A DNA stretch of 18,435 nucleotides from an uncultured Alcaligenaceae bacterium (lineage in GTDB: Bacteria > Pseudomonadota > Gammaproteobacteria > Burkholderiales > Burkholderiaceae_B). The notes beneath the pieces were generated by a model. That model worked only from the letters and a program-made list of their open reading frames with translations, was not told the DNA's origin and did not search any database. Position 1 is the stretch's first letter. Every line of letters starts with the position of its first letter. Made by a program: the position numbers and the translations under genes. The DNA lies in the NCBI GenBank assembly GCA_937897265.1, contig CALCPT010000539.1:1-18435 (forward strand), given 5' to 3'. Of the stretch, positions 8,480 to 15,758 are shown piece by piece.

Positions 8480-8536
8480 GATCAGTGCAGGGACAGCCCA
8501 TGCGCCCCAGGCATGCCGCCCCTTGCACTGTTGATC
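8480..8536 (+). other. Large imperfect stem-loop after the hydrolase gene
   Basis: GATCAGTGCAGGG (8480-8492) can pair with CCCTTGCACTG-TT-GATC (8520-8536) with small bulges. Nested inside, CATGC (8499-8503) pairs with GCATG (8511-8515). No T-run follows, so this is not a standard intrinsic terminator. It could protect the upstream mRNA 3' end, or partially terminate or process the transcript before the phosphatase gene. Confidence 0.5.
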
Positions 8537-8548
8537 AGTCCGCAAGCA

Positions 8549-8640
8549 ATGAGTAAACGAGCAAACGATGAGTCAGTCAGCAACTTATGAGAAAGTCAGC
8601 AACTTATGAGAAAGTCAGCAAATGATGAGAGAGCAAAATA
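8549..8640 (+). repeat. 19-nt tandem repeat array before the phosphatase start
   Basis: The unit ATGAGAAAGTCAGCAACTT is repeated head to tail. 8587-8605 is the reference copy; 8568-8586 and 8606-8624 differ at two or three positions; 8549-8567 and the truncated 8625-8640 are degenerate. The array ends exactly at the ATG of the alkaline phosphatase gene. Each unit starts with ATGAG, so it carries a start codon, an overlapping TGA and a purine-rich stretch resembling a Shine-Dalgarno sequence. Because 19 is one more than a multiple of three, an ORF opened in one unit closes two units later at an ATGA overlap. Confidence 0.85.
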
Positions 8641-10089
8641 ATGATGAATAGTTTAAAAAAAATAGTGCTTGGCCTATTGACGCTCCTTCTAGTGAGCCAT
8701 TCTGGCACAGGTATGTCAGCTCAACCCCCGATTTCTCAGCAGCCTAAAAATATCATCGTGCTGTTCGCGGACGGTGTCACTGGATCTCAGTGGGAGTTTG
8801 GAAGAAAGACTAGCGAGCTCATCCGTCAAAAGCCTTTTTTGGTGACGAATGTTTTCATGAAAACCGGTCACTTTGGCTTGATGACCAGCCATCCTGCGAA
8901 TGCATATATCACTGACTCGGCGGCAGCTGCTTCGGCGATGTCAACGGGCTTTAAAGTCAATAATGGCGCGATTTCAATTACGCCAGACGGTCAGCGCCCG
9001 GCTACACTCGCTCAGGTTGCAAAGGCTCAGGGTAAACGCATTGGGCTCATTACGACTGCAACGGTTTATGACGCAAGCCCAGCGGCTTTTTCTGTGCATA
9101 GTCAATCGCGCCGAGACTCTGAAAATATCGTCAGTCAGTATCTTGCGCTTGAGCCAGATTTATTGATGGGTGGTGGAGCTGAATACTTTCTGCCTAAAGG
9201 TGTGGAGGGAGGCAAGCGACTCGACGGTAAAAATATGATCCAGCTTTTTGCGTCGAAAGGGTATCAAATCGCAAGACAACCCGAAGACTTGAACACGCTG
9301 CGCGGCAATCGCTTGTTAGGTTTGTTTGCAAACGAAGATCTAGATTTTGAAATTGATCGCGATCCTAGAGAACAGCCAAGCTTGGCGCAAATGACAGCGG
9401 CAGCGTTGAAAGTGTTGACTCAAGAAAGCGACACGAGTGTGTCAAAAAAAGGTTTTTTCCTTTTCGTTGAAAACGAAAATACCGATACCGCTGGCCATCG
9501 AAATGACGCGGCCGCATTGATGCGCGACCTCTGGGCCTTTGACGAGGCTGTCCAGATAGCGCTTGATTTTCAAAAGAAAAATCCTGACACGTTGATCATC
9601 GTGACCGGTGATCACGAGACTGCCGGTTTTTCACCGACCTATGCCCGCAAGACCAAGGCGCCAGCGGGTGCTGGTAACGAAATGCGGGTGGCTGATCAGC
9701 ATATTACCTTCATTGCTAACTTCAAAATGTCTTTAGACGAGATCTCGAACAAGCTCAAAGCCAAGGCAAAGCAAGGGGCCGATCAGGCGGCGATGAAGGC
9801 ATATCTTGCGGAACTGGTCAGCGAGGGTTTGCCCGGCTTGATCATCGAGCCTGATCTTGAAAAGTTGGTGCTAGAAACGCAGGCGATCGATCTGAACTCT
9901 TCGTACCTGCCCGCGAATACCATTGGTCAGATGATTGCCAGACAAACAGGGTTTTACTGGGCCAGTTCGGGGCACACGAACCAACCTGTTGTTGTGGCGG
10001 CGCTAGGGCCTGGATCCCAGTTATTTCAGGGCTATCACGACAACACCGACTTTGCTAAAAAATTACGAGTGTTGATGGGTGTGAAGTAA
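8641..10089 (+). CDS. Secreted alkaline phosphatase
   Basis: This 482-residue protein is a PhoA-type alkaline phosphatase, hydrolysing phosphate monoesters with a serine phosphoenzyme and two zinc ions plus magnesium. Residues 1-27 form a signal peptide, so it works in the periplasm or beyond. D44 (LFADGVTG) is a metal ligand. The nucleophile is S93 in TDSAAAASAMSTGFK. ASPAAF has Ser where E. coli PhoA has a metal-binding Thr. Further metal sites are in VENENTDTAGHRNDAA, TGDHETAGF and SSGHTNQP. Length is usual for the family. The first of two adjacent ATGs (8641, 8644) is taken as the start; AGAGAG lies seven bases before it. The start follows directly on the 19-nt repeat array, and a TAA of an upstream short ORF overlaps it (TAATG). 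No canonical Pho box was recognised. It converges on the metallophosphoesterase-like gene. Confidence 0.93.
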   Translation: MMNSLKKIVLGLLTLLLVSHSGTGMSAQPPISQQPKNIIVLFADGVTGSQWEFGRKTSELIRQKPFLVTNVFMKTGHFGLMTSHPANAYITDSAAAASAMSTGFKVNNGAISITPDGQRPATLAQVAKAQGKRIGLITTATVYDASPAAFSVHSQSRRDSENIVSQYLALEPDLLMGGGAEYFLPKGVEGGKRLDGKNMIQLFASKGYQIARQPEDLNTLRGNRLLGLFANEDLDFEIDRDPREQPSLAQMTAAALKVLTQESDTSVSKKGFFLFVENENTDTAGHRNDAAALMRDLWAFDEAVQIALDFQKKNPDTLIIVTGDHETAGFSPTYARKTKAPAGAGNEMRVADQHITFIANFKMSLDEISNKLKAKAKQGADQAAMKAYLAELVSEGLPGLIIEPDLEKLVLETQAIDLNSSYLPANTIGQMIARQTGFYWASSGHTNQPVVVAALGPGSQLFQGYHDNTDFAKKLRVLMGVK

Positions 10090-10177
10090 ACCGAGTACTG
10101 AGACTTTGAAAATTTGTGGCTCGACTATTCGTTTATTTGTTAGAGCGTCGTACGAGTCACGTCAGTGTTTCTGCATG

Positions 10178-11131
10178 TTAGGGCAGGCTAATGTCTTTCA
10201 CAGAAAATGGCCTTGTGTTGCCTTCTTCAATCGTGACGTTCACCGCGGCCGTGGTGCTTGCACCGGGTACCTCAAGACGAAATACATTTTTGAGTACTTG
10301 CGAGCCGAATATAAATGGTTGATCAAATTTGAAGGTATGGCTGTCGCCATGCACCACAAGTACAGAACCCTTAAATCCCTTGGCAAGAGGTATGAATGTT
10401 TTTTCGATCGTGCCGTGATAGCCGGTGGTTTCGGCTAAAGCACCTGAGCGTGACATGACTCGAGGCACATCTGCTTGAAATGCGAACACGAGCGTATGTA
10501 CGTTTTGATTCTCTGCGACTCGAAACGTTTCTTTTATCCAGGCGATATTCGCTTGCTCGCGCGCTACAAATTCTTTTTCGGCATCAACATTATTCGGCGC
10601 AAAGCGGTTGTCGCTACCCACGATATGCAAGGTCGAAAAGAGCGTGTTTGCAAAACGCCACCGCTGATTTTCAATGTAGGTCGAAAAATCGGGCATGACC
10701 TTCGCCTGGGTGACGAGCGACAAGGGTGTCTGACCCAAGGACATCGTCGGTTTAAAGAATTGCGCTCTTAATGTGGTGAGTCGCTCTAGAGGATCATAGC
10801 TACCGTTGCTTCTGCGACCGCAGTCTGTCCAGTCGTTATCGCCAGGCGTGTAAATCACTGCTCCCTTGAACAAGTCAAAGTGCTTACGTTGGCGTGCGAA
10901 CTCTTCATCAGAGCAACGCGCGCTGCCTGCTTTGAAGTCGCCCACATGAATTGAAAACTCAGGATTGAGTTCGTTGATTTGAGCGATCAGCGCGCGATAT
11001 TTTGCGCCTGCAGTGTCATCTGAGCCGTAGGGCATGTCGCCGAGGGCAACGAAGCTGAAGGTCTCTGCCCGAACGTTGATGACCGAGGTTAGCGATACAA
11101 ATAACCAAAAAAGCCAAGACATCTTATTCAT
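10178..11131 (-). CDS. Secreted metallophosphoesterase-like protein
   Basis: This 317-residue protein resembles calcineurin-like metallophosphoesterases. A signal peptide (residues 1-22, hydrophobic WLFWLFVSLTSVINV, cleavage after VRA) precedes the mature domain. Metal-binding blocks run in family order: G31-D32-MPYG, H62-V-G-D65, G97-D-N-D100 and, near the end, H261-G-D-S-H265. Two departures from the textbook pattern are seen: the first Asp is followed by MPY rather than DxH, and the block expected to supply a lone His reads FAFQAD (216-221). It may be a distinct subfamily with a changed metal site. The start at 11131 is chosen because the signal peptide begins there; an in-frame ATG at 11182 would add 17 non-signal residues, and the ribosome binding site is weak for both. 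Its 3' end faces the alkaline phosphatase gene, 88 bases away, in which no strong terminator was found. Confidence 0.75.
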   Translation of the reverse strand: MNKMSWLFWLFVSLTSVINVRAETFSFVALGDMPYGSDDTAGAKYRALIAQINELNPEFSIHVGDFKAGSARCSDEEFARQRKHFDLFKGAVIYTPGDNDWTDCGRRSNGSYDPLERLTTLRAQFFKPTMSLGQTPLSLVTQAKVMPDFSTYIENQRWRFANTLFSTLHIVGSDNRFAPNNVDAEKEFVAREQANIAWIKETFRVAENQNVHTLVFAFQADVPRVMSRSGALAETTGYHGTIEKTFIPLAKGFKGSVLVVHGDSHTFKFDQPFIFGSQVLKNVFRLEVPGASTTAAVNVTIEEGNTRPFSVKDISLP

Positions 11132-11230
11132 TGCAAACCCATGCGATTGACCGTTGATTGTGGGCAACGATAGCATCAACACATGTCAAACGATAGCAAT
11201 CTCAGATCCCGTGGATTTTTTCACGATCAA

Positions 11231-11255
11231 ACGCGTGCGGGCTCACCGCACGCGT
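11231..11255 (-). terminator. Strong stem-loop between the second Bug gene and the phosphoesterase gene
   Basis: ACGCGTGCGG (11231-11240) and CCGCACGCGT (11246-11255) form a perfect 10-bp GC-rich stem with a 5-nt loop. It lies about 50 bases beyond the stop of the minus-strand Bug gene at 11307. On the minus strand it is followed only by TTTGAT, a poor T-tract, so termination is likely but not certain. Confidence 0.5.
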
Positions 11256-11306
11256 GTGTTGAGGTGTTTTGCACGAACATTAAAATGTTATGCCCTCAGC
11301 GAGCCA

Positions 11307-12302
11307 TTATTCGATTTTGACTTTCATCTCTTTTAAGATCGCACCCCACCTTGCTGATTCGGCTTGTATAAACGCGCTGAATTCTTCAGGTGAAGATCCT
11401 TTAGGGTCAAAGCCTTGTGAAAGCAGACGTTCTTTAAACTCGGGTTCGTTTACGGTTTGCACGGCCGCCTTGCTCAATACTTGCAAAACAGCAGCCGGCA
11501 TATTTGCCGGGCCGACCAAGCCGTACCAGGTTGTCATGTCGTAGCCAGGCACACCTGCCTCGGCAATGCTAGGGATGTTAGGGGCAGCGCTTGAGCGGGT
11601 CTTGGTAGTCACGCCGAGCGCTCGGAGCATGCCTTGGTCGACGAGTTGGACGCCTGTGGGTAGATTTGGAATAGATAAATCGACCGTGCCCGCTAAAAGG
11701 TGAGGCATCAGGCTGCCGGCACCTTTGTAGGGGATATGAACCATATCTACCCCTGAAAGCTGCATAAACAGTAAGCCAGACAAATGCAGAGAGGAGCCCA
11801 CACCTGAAGAGGCCCAGTTAATTTTTCCGGGATTGGCGCGGCCGTAGTCGATCAGATCTTTGAGGGTTTTAAACTTAGAGTTGGCGGGCACCACCAAAAC
11901 GTTAGGCCCCGATAAAATTTGACCAATCGGCGTGAAGTCTTTGATGGGATCGTATTTAGCATCCGGATAAATGATTGGGTTGGTGACATGCCCAATTGAG
12001 GTATAAAAAATGGTGTAGCCGTCTGGAGGTGAACGACGGACCGAGTCGGTCGCTAAGTTGCCGTTTGCCCCGGGCTTGTTTTCAACAATGACCGATTGAC
12101 CAAGAATCTTGCTAAAGGAGTTTGCGATTTGCCTGCCGACGGTGTCGGTTGAGCCTCCGGGGGTAAAGCCGATCACAATCTTGATTGGCTTATTTGGAAA
12201 CTCAGTCGTTTGCGCAGCCGTGGGTGCGCTTACGGCGCTGGCGATGCCCAGTGCTACGGCTGCCGGGGTGAGTTTTTGAAGCCTTTGATAAAACTGGATC
12301 AC
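11307..12302 (-). CDS. Bug/TctC family substrate-binding protein, second copy
   Basis: This 331-residue protein is a second periplasmic Bug receptor, clearly diverged from the one at 3933-4919. The signal peptide ends near SAPTAAQ. The mature part opens with IKIVIGFTPGGSTDTVGR, containing the GG-x-TD ligand loop, then VVENKPGANGNLATDSV in place of the usual NRPGAGGxxG. Other family blocks are INWASSGVGSSLHLSG and VHIPYKGAGSLMPHLL. The start is GTG at 12302, supported by GGAGA about seven bases upstream. It begins 28 bases after the stop of the APC permease gene on the same strand, which strongly suggests one operon. Bug proteins are not known partners of APC carriers, so any functional link is inference. 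The ligand is unknown. Confidence 0.93.
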   Translation of the reverse strand: MIQFYQRLQKLTPAAVALGIASAVSAPTAAQTTEFPNKPIKIVIGFTPGGSTDTVGRQIANSFSKILGQSVIVENKPGANGNLATDSVRRSPPDGYTIFYTSIGHVTNPIIYPDAKYDPIKDFTPIGQILSGPNVLVVPANSKFKTLKDLIDYGRANPGKINWASSGVGSSLHLSGLLFMQLSGVDMVHIPYKGAGSLMPHLLAGTVDLSIPNLPTGVQLVDQGMLRALGVTTKTRSSAAPNIPSIAEAGVPGYDMTTWYGLVGPANMPAAVLQVLSKAAVQTVNEPEFKERLLSQGFDPKGSSPEEFSAFIQAESARWGAILKEMKVKIE

Positions 12303-12330
12303 TTTTGTGTCTCCGCAACGGACTGATGTT

Positions 12331-13719
12331 TCAGGATTGTAGTTTGTTCATTGAGCGCTGATTGAGAATCATCGGAATAAAACCCAGTAACAGGCCACCG
12401 ATGCCAATCAGATTGGTCAGGGGATCAAACGAGACCGCACTTAAGATAGCAATGAACACCATAAACATTGCGCTAAAGAGCGGCCACCAAATATGCGTCA
12501 AGGCACTCACGAATGAACCCCTCAGCATAGAGCGGTAGTACCAGGCACAGGCGAATCCGGCCAGGCTCATGTAAAAGCAAATTTGAAAACCAATTGCAGA
12601 GATCGATTTATCGAGAATGTCTTTGACCGAAGGCAAGTAGGACGAGGCAAACAACAACATTACGCCCAATAGCCAGATTGTTAACGTCGCCACCCAAGGA
12701 GTTTGCCATTCAGGGTGGATTTTGCTGTAGCGCGGGTTCAAGACTCGGTCGCGTGACATGGCAAATAATGTTCGGCTGAACTGCAGAATTTGAGTTTCGA
12801 TTGTGCCGATGGTCGACAACACGGTAGAGAGTACGGCGAGATAGCTCCAAGGGTGCGGAAACAGTTTGTCAGCGACGGCGTACAGAACGTTGGTATTGGC
12901 TTTAGCGATTTCTTCGTCGGTCAACACAATGAGCACGACGATTACGATGATGATATAAAAAAGCATCAAATTCACCATCGACCAAAAGGCACCTCGACTT
13001 GAGGGTGCAGGCGAGCCACCTTTGGTCTCTTCGCCTAAGTTCATGGTGACATCCCATCCCCAATAGAAGAAGATGGCAGTTAAGGCTCCCGTGGCAAAGG
13101 TCTCTGCGCTGAACGAAAAAGGCGATACCCAGGCAAAAGACGGGGCATGAGCGGGCTTAGAGCCATACTCAACAAATGCGCCGATAATTAGTGCCAGCAC
13201 AATGGCCGACTCGATGACTGTCAAAATCAATTGGGCATAGCTGGCGTGTTTGATGCCCTTGCTGACAACAGCCGTGACGAGCGTGAGCCAAAGCGCTGAT
13301 ACACAGGTTACCCAAGTTGTACTTTCAATGGTCGCTTCGTCGACCCATCCCATCACTGACAGGATCTTTAAGGTGGAAGTGGCCGCAGGGATCGTTGCAG
13401 ACACCATAAAAATGACTGAGGCCACAAGCAGACCCCATCCAGCAAAAAAACCCCAACGAGGCCCAAACACGGCGCCTACCCAAGCGTAGGTGGCACCCGC
13501 GTGCGAGGTCATTTTGTTCAGGTTCATAAAGGCGAACAAAATGCCAAACATGATCAAGCCGCAGTACAGTACGCTGCCCACTGACAGGACGCCAACCGAG
13601 GCGACAATCACCGCGGTGGTGACGGCGACGCTAAAAGCAGGAGCCGAACCGGCTACCCCCATCACGGCAGACTCAAGCGTCCCTAAAGAGCCACCAGCTA
13701 AACCTTTTTCTTGTGACAT
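12331..13719 (-). CDS. APC superfamily amino acid permease
   Basis: This inner-membrane protein (462 residues from the chosen start) belongs to the amino acid-polyamine-organocation superfamily. Like its relatives it should import an amino acid or amine by symport. The N-terminus GLAGGSLGTLESAVMGVAGSAP leads into the first helix. About twelve hydrophobic segments follow, including SVGVLSVGSVLYCGLIMFG, WGFFAGWGLLVASVIFM and IIIVIVVLIVL. A GWDVTMNLGEE block in the middle matches the conserved APC region before helix 7. The start is uncertain: ATGs at 13779, 13740 and 13719 are in frame and none has a good ribosome binding site. 13719 is chosen because it places the conserved GLxxGxLG block six residues from the N-terminus. 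The second Bug receptor follows after 28 bases. Substrate unknown. Confidence 0.88.
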   Translation of the reverse strand: MSQEKGLAGGSLGTLESAVMGVAGSAPAFSVAVTTAVIVASVGVLSVGSVLYCGLIMFGILFAFMNLNKMTSHAGATYAWVGAVFGPRWGFFAGWGLLVASVIFMVSATIPAATSTLKILSVMGWVDEATIESTTWVTCVSALWLTLVTAVVSKGIKHASYAQLILTVIESAIVLALIIGAFVEYGSKPAHAPSFAWVSPFSFSAETFATGALTAIFFYWGWDVTMNLGEETKGGSPAPSSRGAFWSMVNLMLFYIIIVIVVLIVLTDEEIAKANTNVLYAVADKLFPHPWSYLAVLSTVLSTIGTIETQILQFSRTLFAMSRDRVLNPRYSKIHPEWQTPWVATLTIWLLGVMLLFASSYLPSVKDILDKSISAIGFQICFYMSLAGFACAWYYRSMLRGSFVSALTHIWWPLFSAMFMVFIAILSAVSFDPLTNLIGIGGLLLGFIPMILNQRSMNKLQS

Positions 13720-13928
13720 ATTGCGACCAAGTGATTGCATTGAAAGAGAAGTCTGCTTTTTTAGTGGATAAAGCGGCATAAGTCTAGAGGGCGATCGGTC
13801 AAGCCGCTTGTACTGCCGATGAACAAGCCTCAGGCAAATTTACTGGTTGTGTAATAAACTGCGCTCACACCGTTAATTGCCAATTTTTGAATGATCTCAA
13901 TCGGCTCCAGATCCCAACGACTATCACC

Positions 13929-14795
13929 ATGATCAAACACTTAAAACTTCTCGGTATGGCTGTACTTTCGTTGCTTGCTTTGTCTGCGTCAGTGCAGGCT
14001 CAGGCGCTGCAAGACTGCTCGAGGTTTTCGATGGCAGACGGCCCTGATTTGCTTGACTGCCTTGACGCTAATTACGCCATTTTAGATAAGACGCTGAATG
14101 CGCAGTATAAGCAGTTGATGTCGACCTGGCCAGAAGATAAGAAGACGCAATTACGCAATGAGCAACGCGCGTGGCTAAAGACAAAGATGGATTGCAAAAA
14201 GCCGGGTGAAGAGGGGATTCGTGCGGCGATTCAAGCCCAAGACTGCGCCAATGCGCGTACCTCCGAGCGTGTCAAAGTTCTTGCGGGGTATTTGAATCCT
14301 GGGCAAGTCAGTGGCAATACAGCGAATGCTGGTGGCAACGCGGGTGGCCTGGATTTCTTGTTTAAGCAGGGCGGTTATTGGGCTATTGGACAGGAACGCG
14401 GCGGGCAATCGTGTAGCGCAGTGCTGGCGCAAGCGAAGATGGCTGCAGTCTTTAAACGGTTTGAGTCTCAAAAAACACAAATTGTGCAGCGTATTGGTGG
14501 CCAGCACCCCTTCAAAAATGATCCGAGTGTTGCGCAGCAATTGAATCGAACGTTTCAACCACCCACGCAATATGCCATGGTTGCGACTTCACCTCACGCG
14601 AAAGTGAAAATCACGACGCGCTTTCCTAATGGTGGTTCGAGCGAAGAGTTTTACGAATTAAGACCAGCCAATAACTCGATCGTGCGCGTAGGCGTTGGCA
14701 AGTGTATGGACTGCGATGAGGCTCAACGACGCGTTCAACAAAACTTCAGCGGACCTGAAGTGATTCACTGGTGCAGTGGTGGCGTCGGCGGGTAG
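13929..14795 (+). CDS. Secreted protein with LprI-like DUF1311 domain
   Basis: This 288-residue protein has a signal peptide (residues 1-24, cleavage near SVQA). A DUF1311/LprI N-terminal-type domain follows at about residues 28-115, with C30, C44, C89 and C106 in the usual arrangement and the signature LRNEQRAWLKTKMDC. The prototype LprI inhibits lysozyme, but most members have no tested function. Residues 117-135 are a Gly/Asn-rich linker (NTANAGGNAGG). The C-terminal 150 residues are unfamiliar and carry four more cysteines (one in GQSCSAV, two in KCMDCDE, one in HWCSGG). The start is ATG 13929, where the signal peptide begins; an in-frame TTG at 13887 would add 14 polar residues. It is divergent from the APC permease and convergent with the AroQ-like gene. 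Confidence 0.75.
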   Translation: MIKHLKLLGMAVLSLLALSASVQAQALQDCSRFSMADGPDLLDCLDANYAILDKTLNAQYKQLMSTWPEDKKTQLRNEQRAWLKTKMDCKKPGEEGIRAAIQAQDCANARTSERVKVLAGYLNPGQVSGNTANAGGNAGGLDFLFKQGGYWAIGQERGGQSCSAVLAQAKMAAVFKRFESQKTQIVQRIGGQHPFKNDPSVAQQLNRTFQPPTQYAMVATSPHAKVKITTRFPNGGSSEEFYELRPANNSIVRVGVGKCMDCDEAQRRVQQNFSGPEVIHWCSGGVGG

Positions 14796-14840
14796 GGATG
14801 TTTATTGTTTGCGACCTGAGGCGTTTCGCTCGGTTGTGCT

Positions 14841-15275
14841 TTACTTGTGACGCACGATTTTGAGCATTGCCTCAAGCCCTAAAACGTACGAATTCAAACC
14901 AAAGCCCGCGATCACGCCAACGCTTGCCTCGGCCAACACCGAATGCATGCCGCGTTTTTCAATATTGGTGATGTGCACTTCAATGTATGGAAAACTGACT
15001 GCCCGCAGGCAGTCTCTTAATGCGTACCCTGCATATAGAAACCCTGCGGGGTTCATGACCACACCCTCAACGCCTTGATCGACCGCCTGGTAGAGTCGCT
15101 CAATCGCCTGGCCCTCGATGTGGGTGTAGAAAATCTCTAGGTCGTAGGCGTTGCTGCGGGCATGCTCATATAGCATTTGATCAAGCTCTGCCGCGGTCGT
15201 GGTGCCATAGAGCTCTGGCTGCCTACGCCCCAGATACGCCATGTTGGCCCCTTGTAATACTAATAACTTTGTCAT
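14841..15275 (-). CDS. Type II 3-dehydroquinate dehydratase-like protein with altered active site
   Basis: This 144-residue protein has the length and block order of type II dehydroquinases (AroQ), which convert 3-dehydroquinate to 3-dehydroshikimate. It keeps the N-terminal LVLQGAN (usually LNGPN), R17/R18 and catalytic Tyr as Y23 (RRQPELYG), N75 (MNPAGF), the ALRD block and H101 (EVHITN). The catalytic His of the HTSxALRD motif is replaced by Y81 (LYAGYALRD). The following loop is three residues shorter than usual and lacks the second conserved Arg (EKRGMHS). It is therefore probably a paralogue with a changed reaction or only a binding role, not the cell's shikimate enzyme. The start at 15275 gives the family length and has GGACGAG upstream; an ATG at 15320 would add 15 residues. 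Confidence 0.85.
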   Translation of the reverse strand: MTKLLVLQGANMAYLGRRQPELYGTTTAAELDQMLYEHARSNAYDLEIFYTHIEGQAIERLYQAVDQGVEGVVMNPAGFLYAGYALRDCLRAVSFPYIEVHITNIEKRGMHSVLAEASVGVIAGFGLNSYVLGLEAMLKIVRHK

Positions 15276-15489
15276 GTCATCTCGTCCGTTTGAGGGCGCA
15301 TTATGCAGGGCATTATGCATCGTTTCTGCCTTGGATGTCAGTGGCGTTAGACGATCATTTTTTCGCTTTTTCTAAACAGTCGTGTAAAACTTGGATAGAA
15401 ATTGATAGAATCTGAGCCAGCGCCTAGTACGCCTTTAGGCTGCTATCAGAACCACTACCCAATAAACAATGTCCCGATTGAGGTGTTGA
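15276..15489. promoter_or_regulatory. Divergent intergenic region
   Basis: This gap separates the AroQ-like gene (-) from the 77-residue secreted protein gene (+). Two copies of GATAGAA, at 15394-15400 and 15404-15410, are spaced exactly ten bases apart. TAGAAT at 15406-15411 resembles a -10 element for the plus-strand gene but lacks a good -35 partner. Otherwise nothing recognisable was seen. Confidence 0.25.
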
Positions 15490-15723
15490 ATGAAGAAGAA
15501 AATTCTACTGGCCGCGACCGCAATGTCTTTATGCTTTGCGTTGGGCGTGAGTTACGGCCAAGTGTCTCATGCTCAAAAGACGATTGACCTGTTGAATCAA
15601 GCACTCAAAGAGGCGATTCAGTGCGGTGGCGGTGGTGCAGACGGCTCTGGCTGTAAAGGACCCCGACTTGATGCCATTCAGTCGATTAAAAGCGCTATCG
15701 CAAGTATGAAAAAAGTCATCTAG
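15490..15723 (+). CDS. Small secreted protein of unknown function (77 aa)
   Basis: This 77-residue protein begins with a good signal peptide (KKK, then ILLAATAMSLCFALGV, likely cleavage after SHA at residue 28). The mature product would be about 49 residues. It has two predicted helices (TIDLLNQALKEAI and RLDAIQSIKSAIASMKK) flanking a glycine-rich turn between C45 and C55, which could form one disulfide. GAGGTG at 15480-15485 serves as ribosome binding site, four bases from the ATG. It is monocistronic and converges with the next gene, with 35 bases between them. I do not recognise the family. Confidence 0.65.
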   Translation: MKKKILLAATAMSLCFALGVSYGQVSHAQKTIDLLNQALKEAIQCGGGGADGSGCKGPRLDAIQSIKSAIASMKKVI

Positions 15724-15758
15724 TACGAAGTTTAGGCAGTCTTAAGGGCCGTGGGCTG

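Noticed and set aside
8568..8624. Repeated GTCAG elements before the phosphatase gene as a Pho box
   Set aside because: A Pho box has 7-base repeats spaced 11 bases apart with the CTGTCAT pattern; these recur every 19 bases and do not match it.
10116..10160. Stem between the convergent phosphatase and phosphoesterase genes (GTGGCTCG with CGAGTCAC)
   Set aside because: Eight pairs with a G-U across a 29-nt loop and no T-run; too weak to call a terminator.
11166..11198. Direct repeat AACGATAGCA at 11166-11175 and 11189-11198
   Set aside because: Ten bases spaced 23 apart near a gene start could be an operator, but there is no dyad symmetry or other support.
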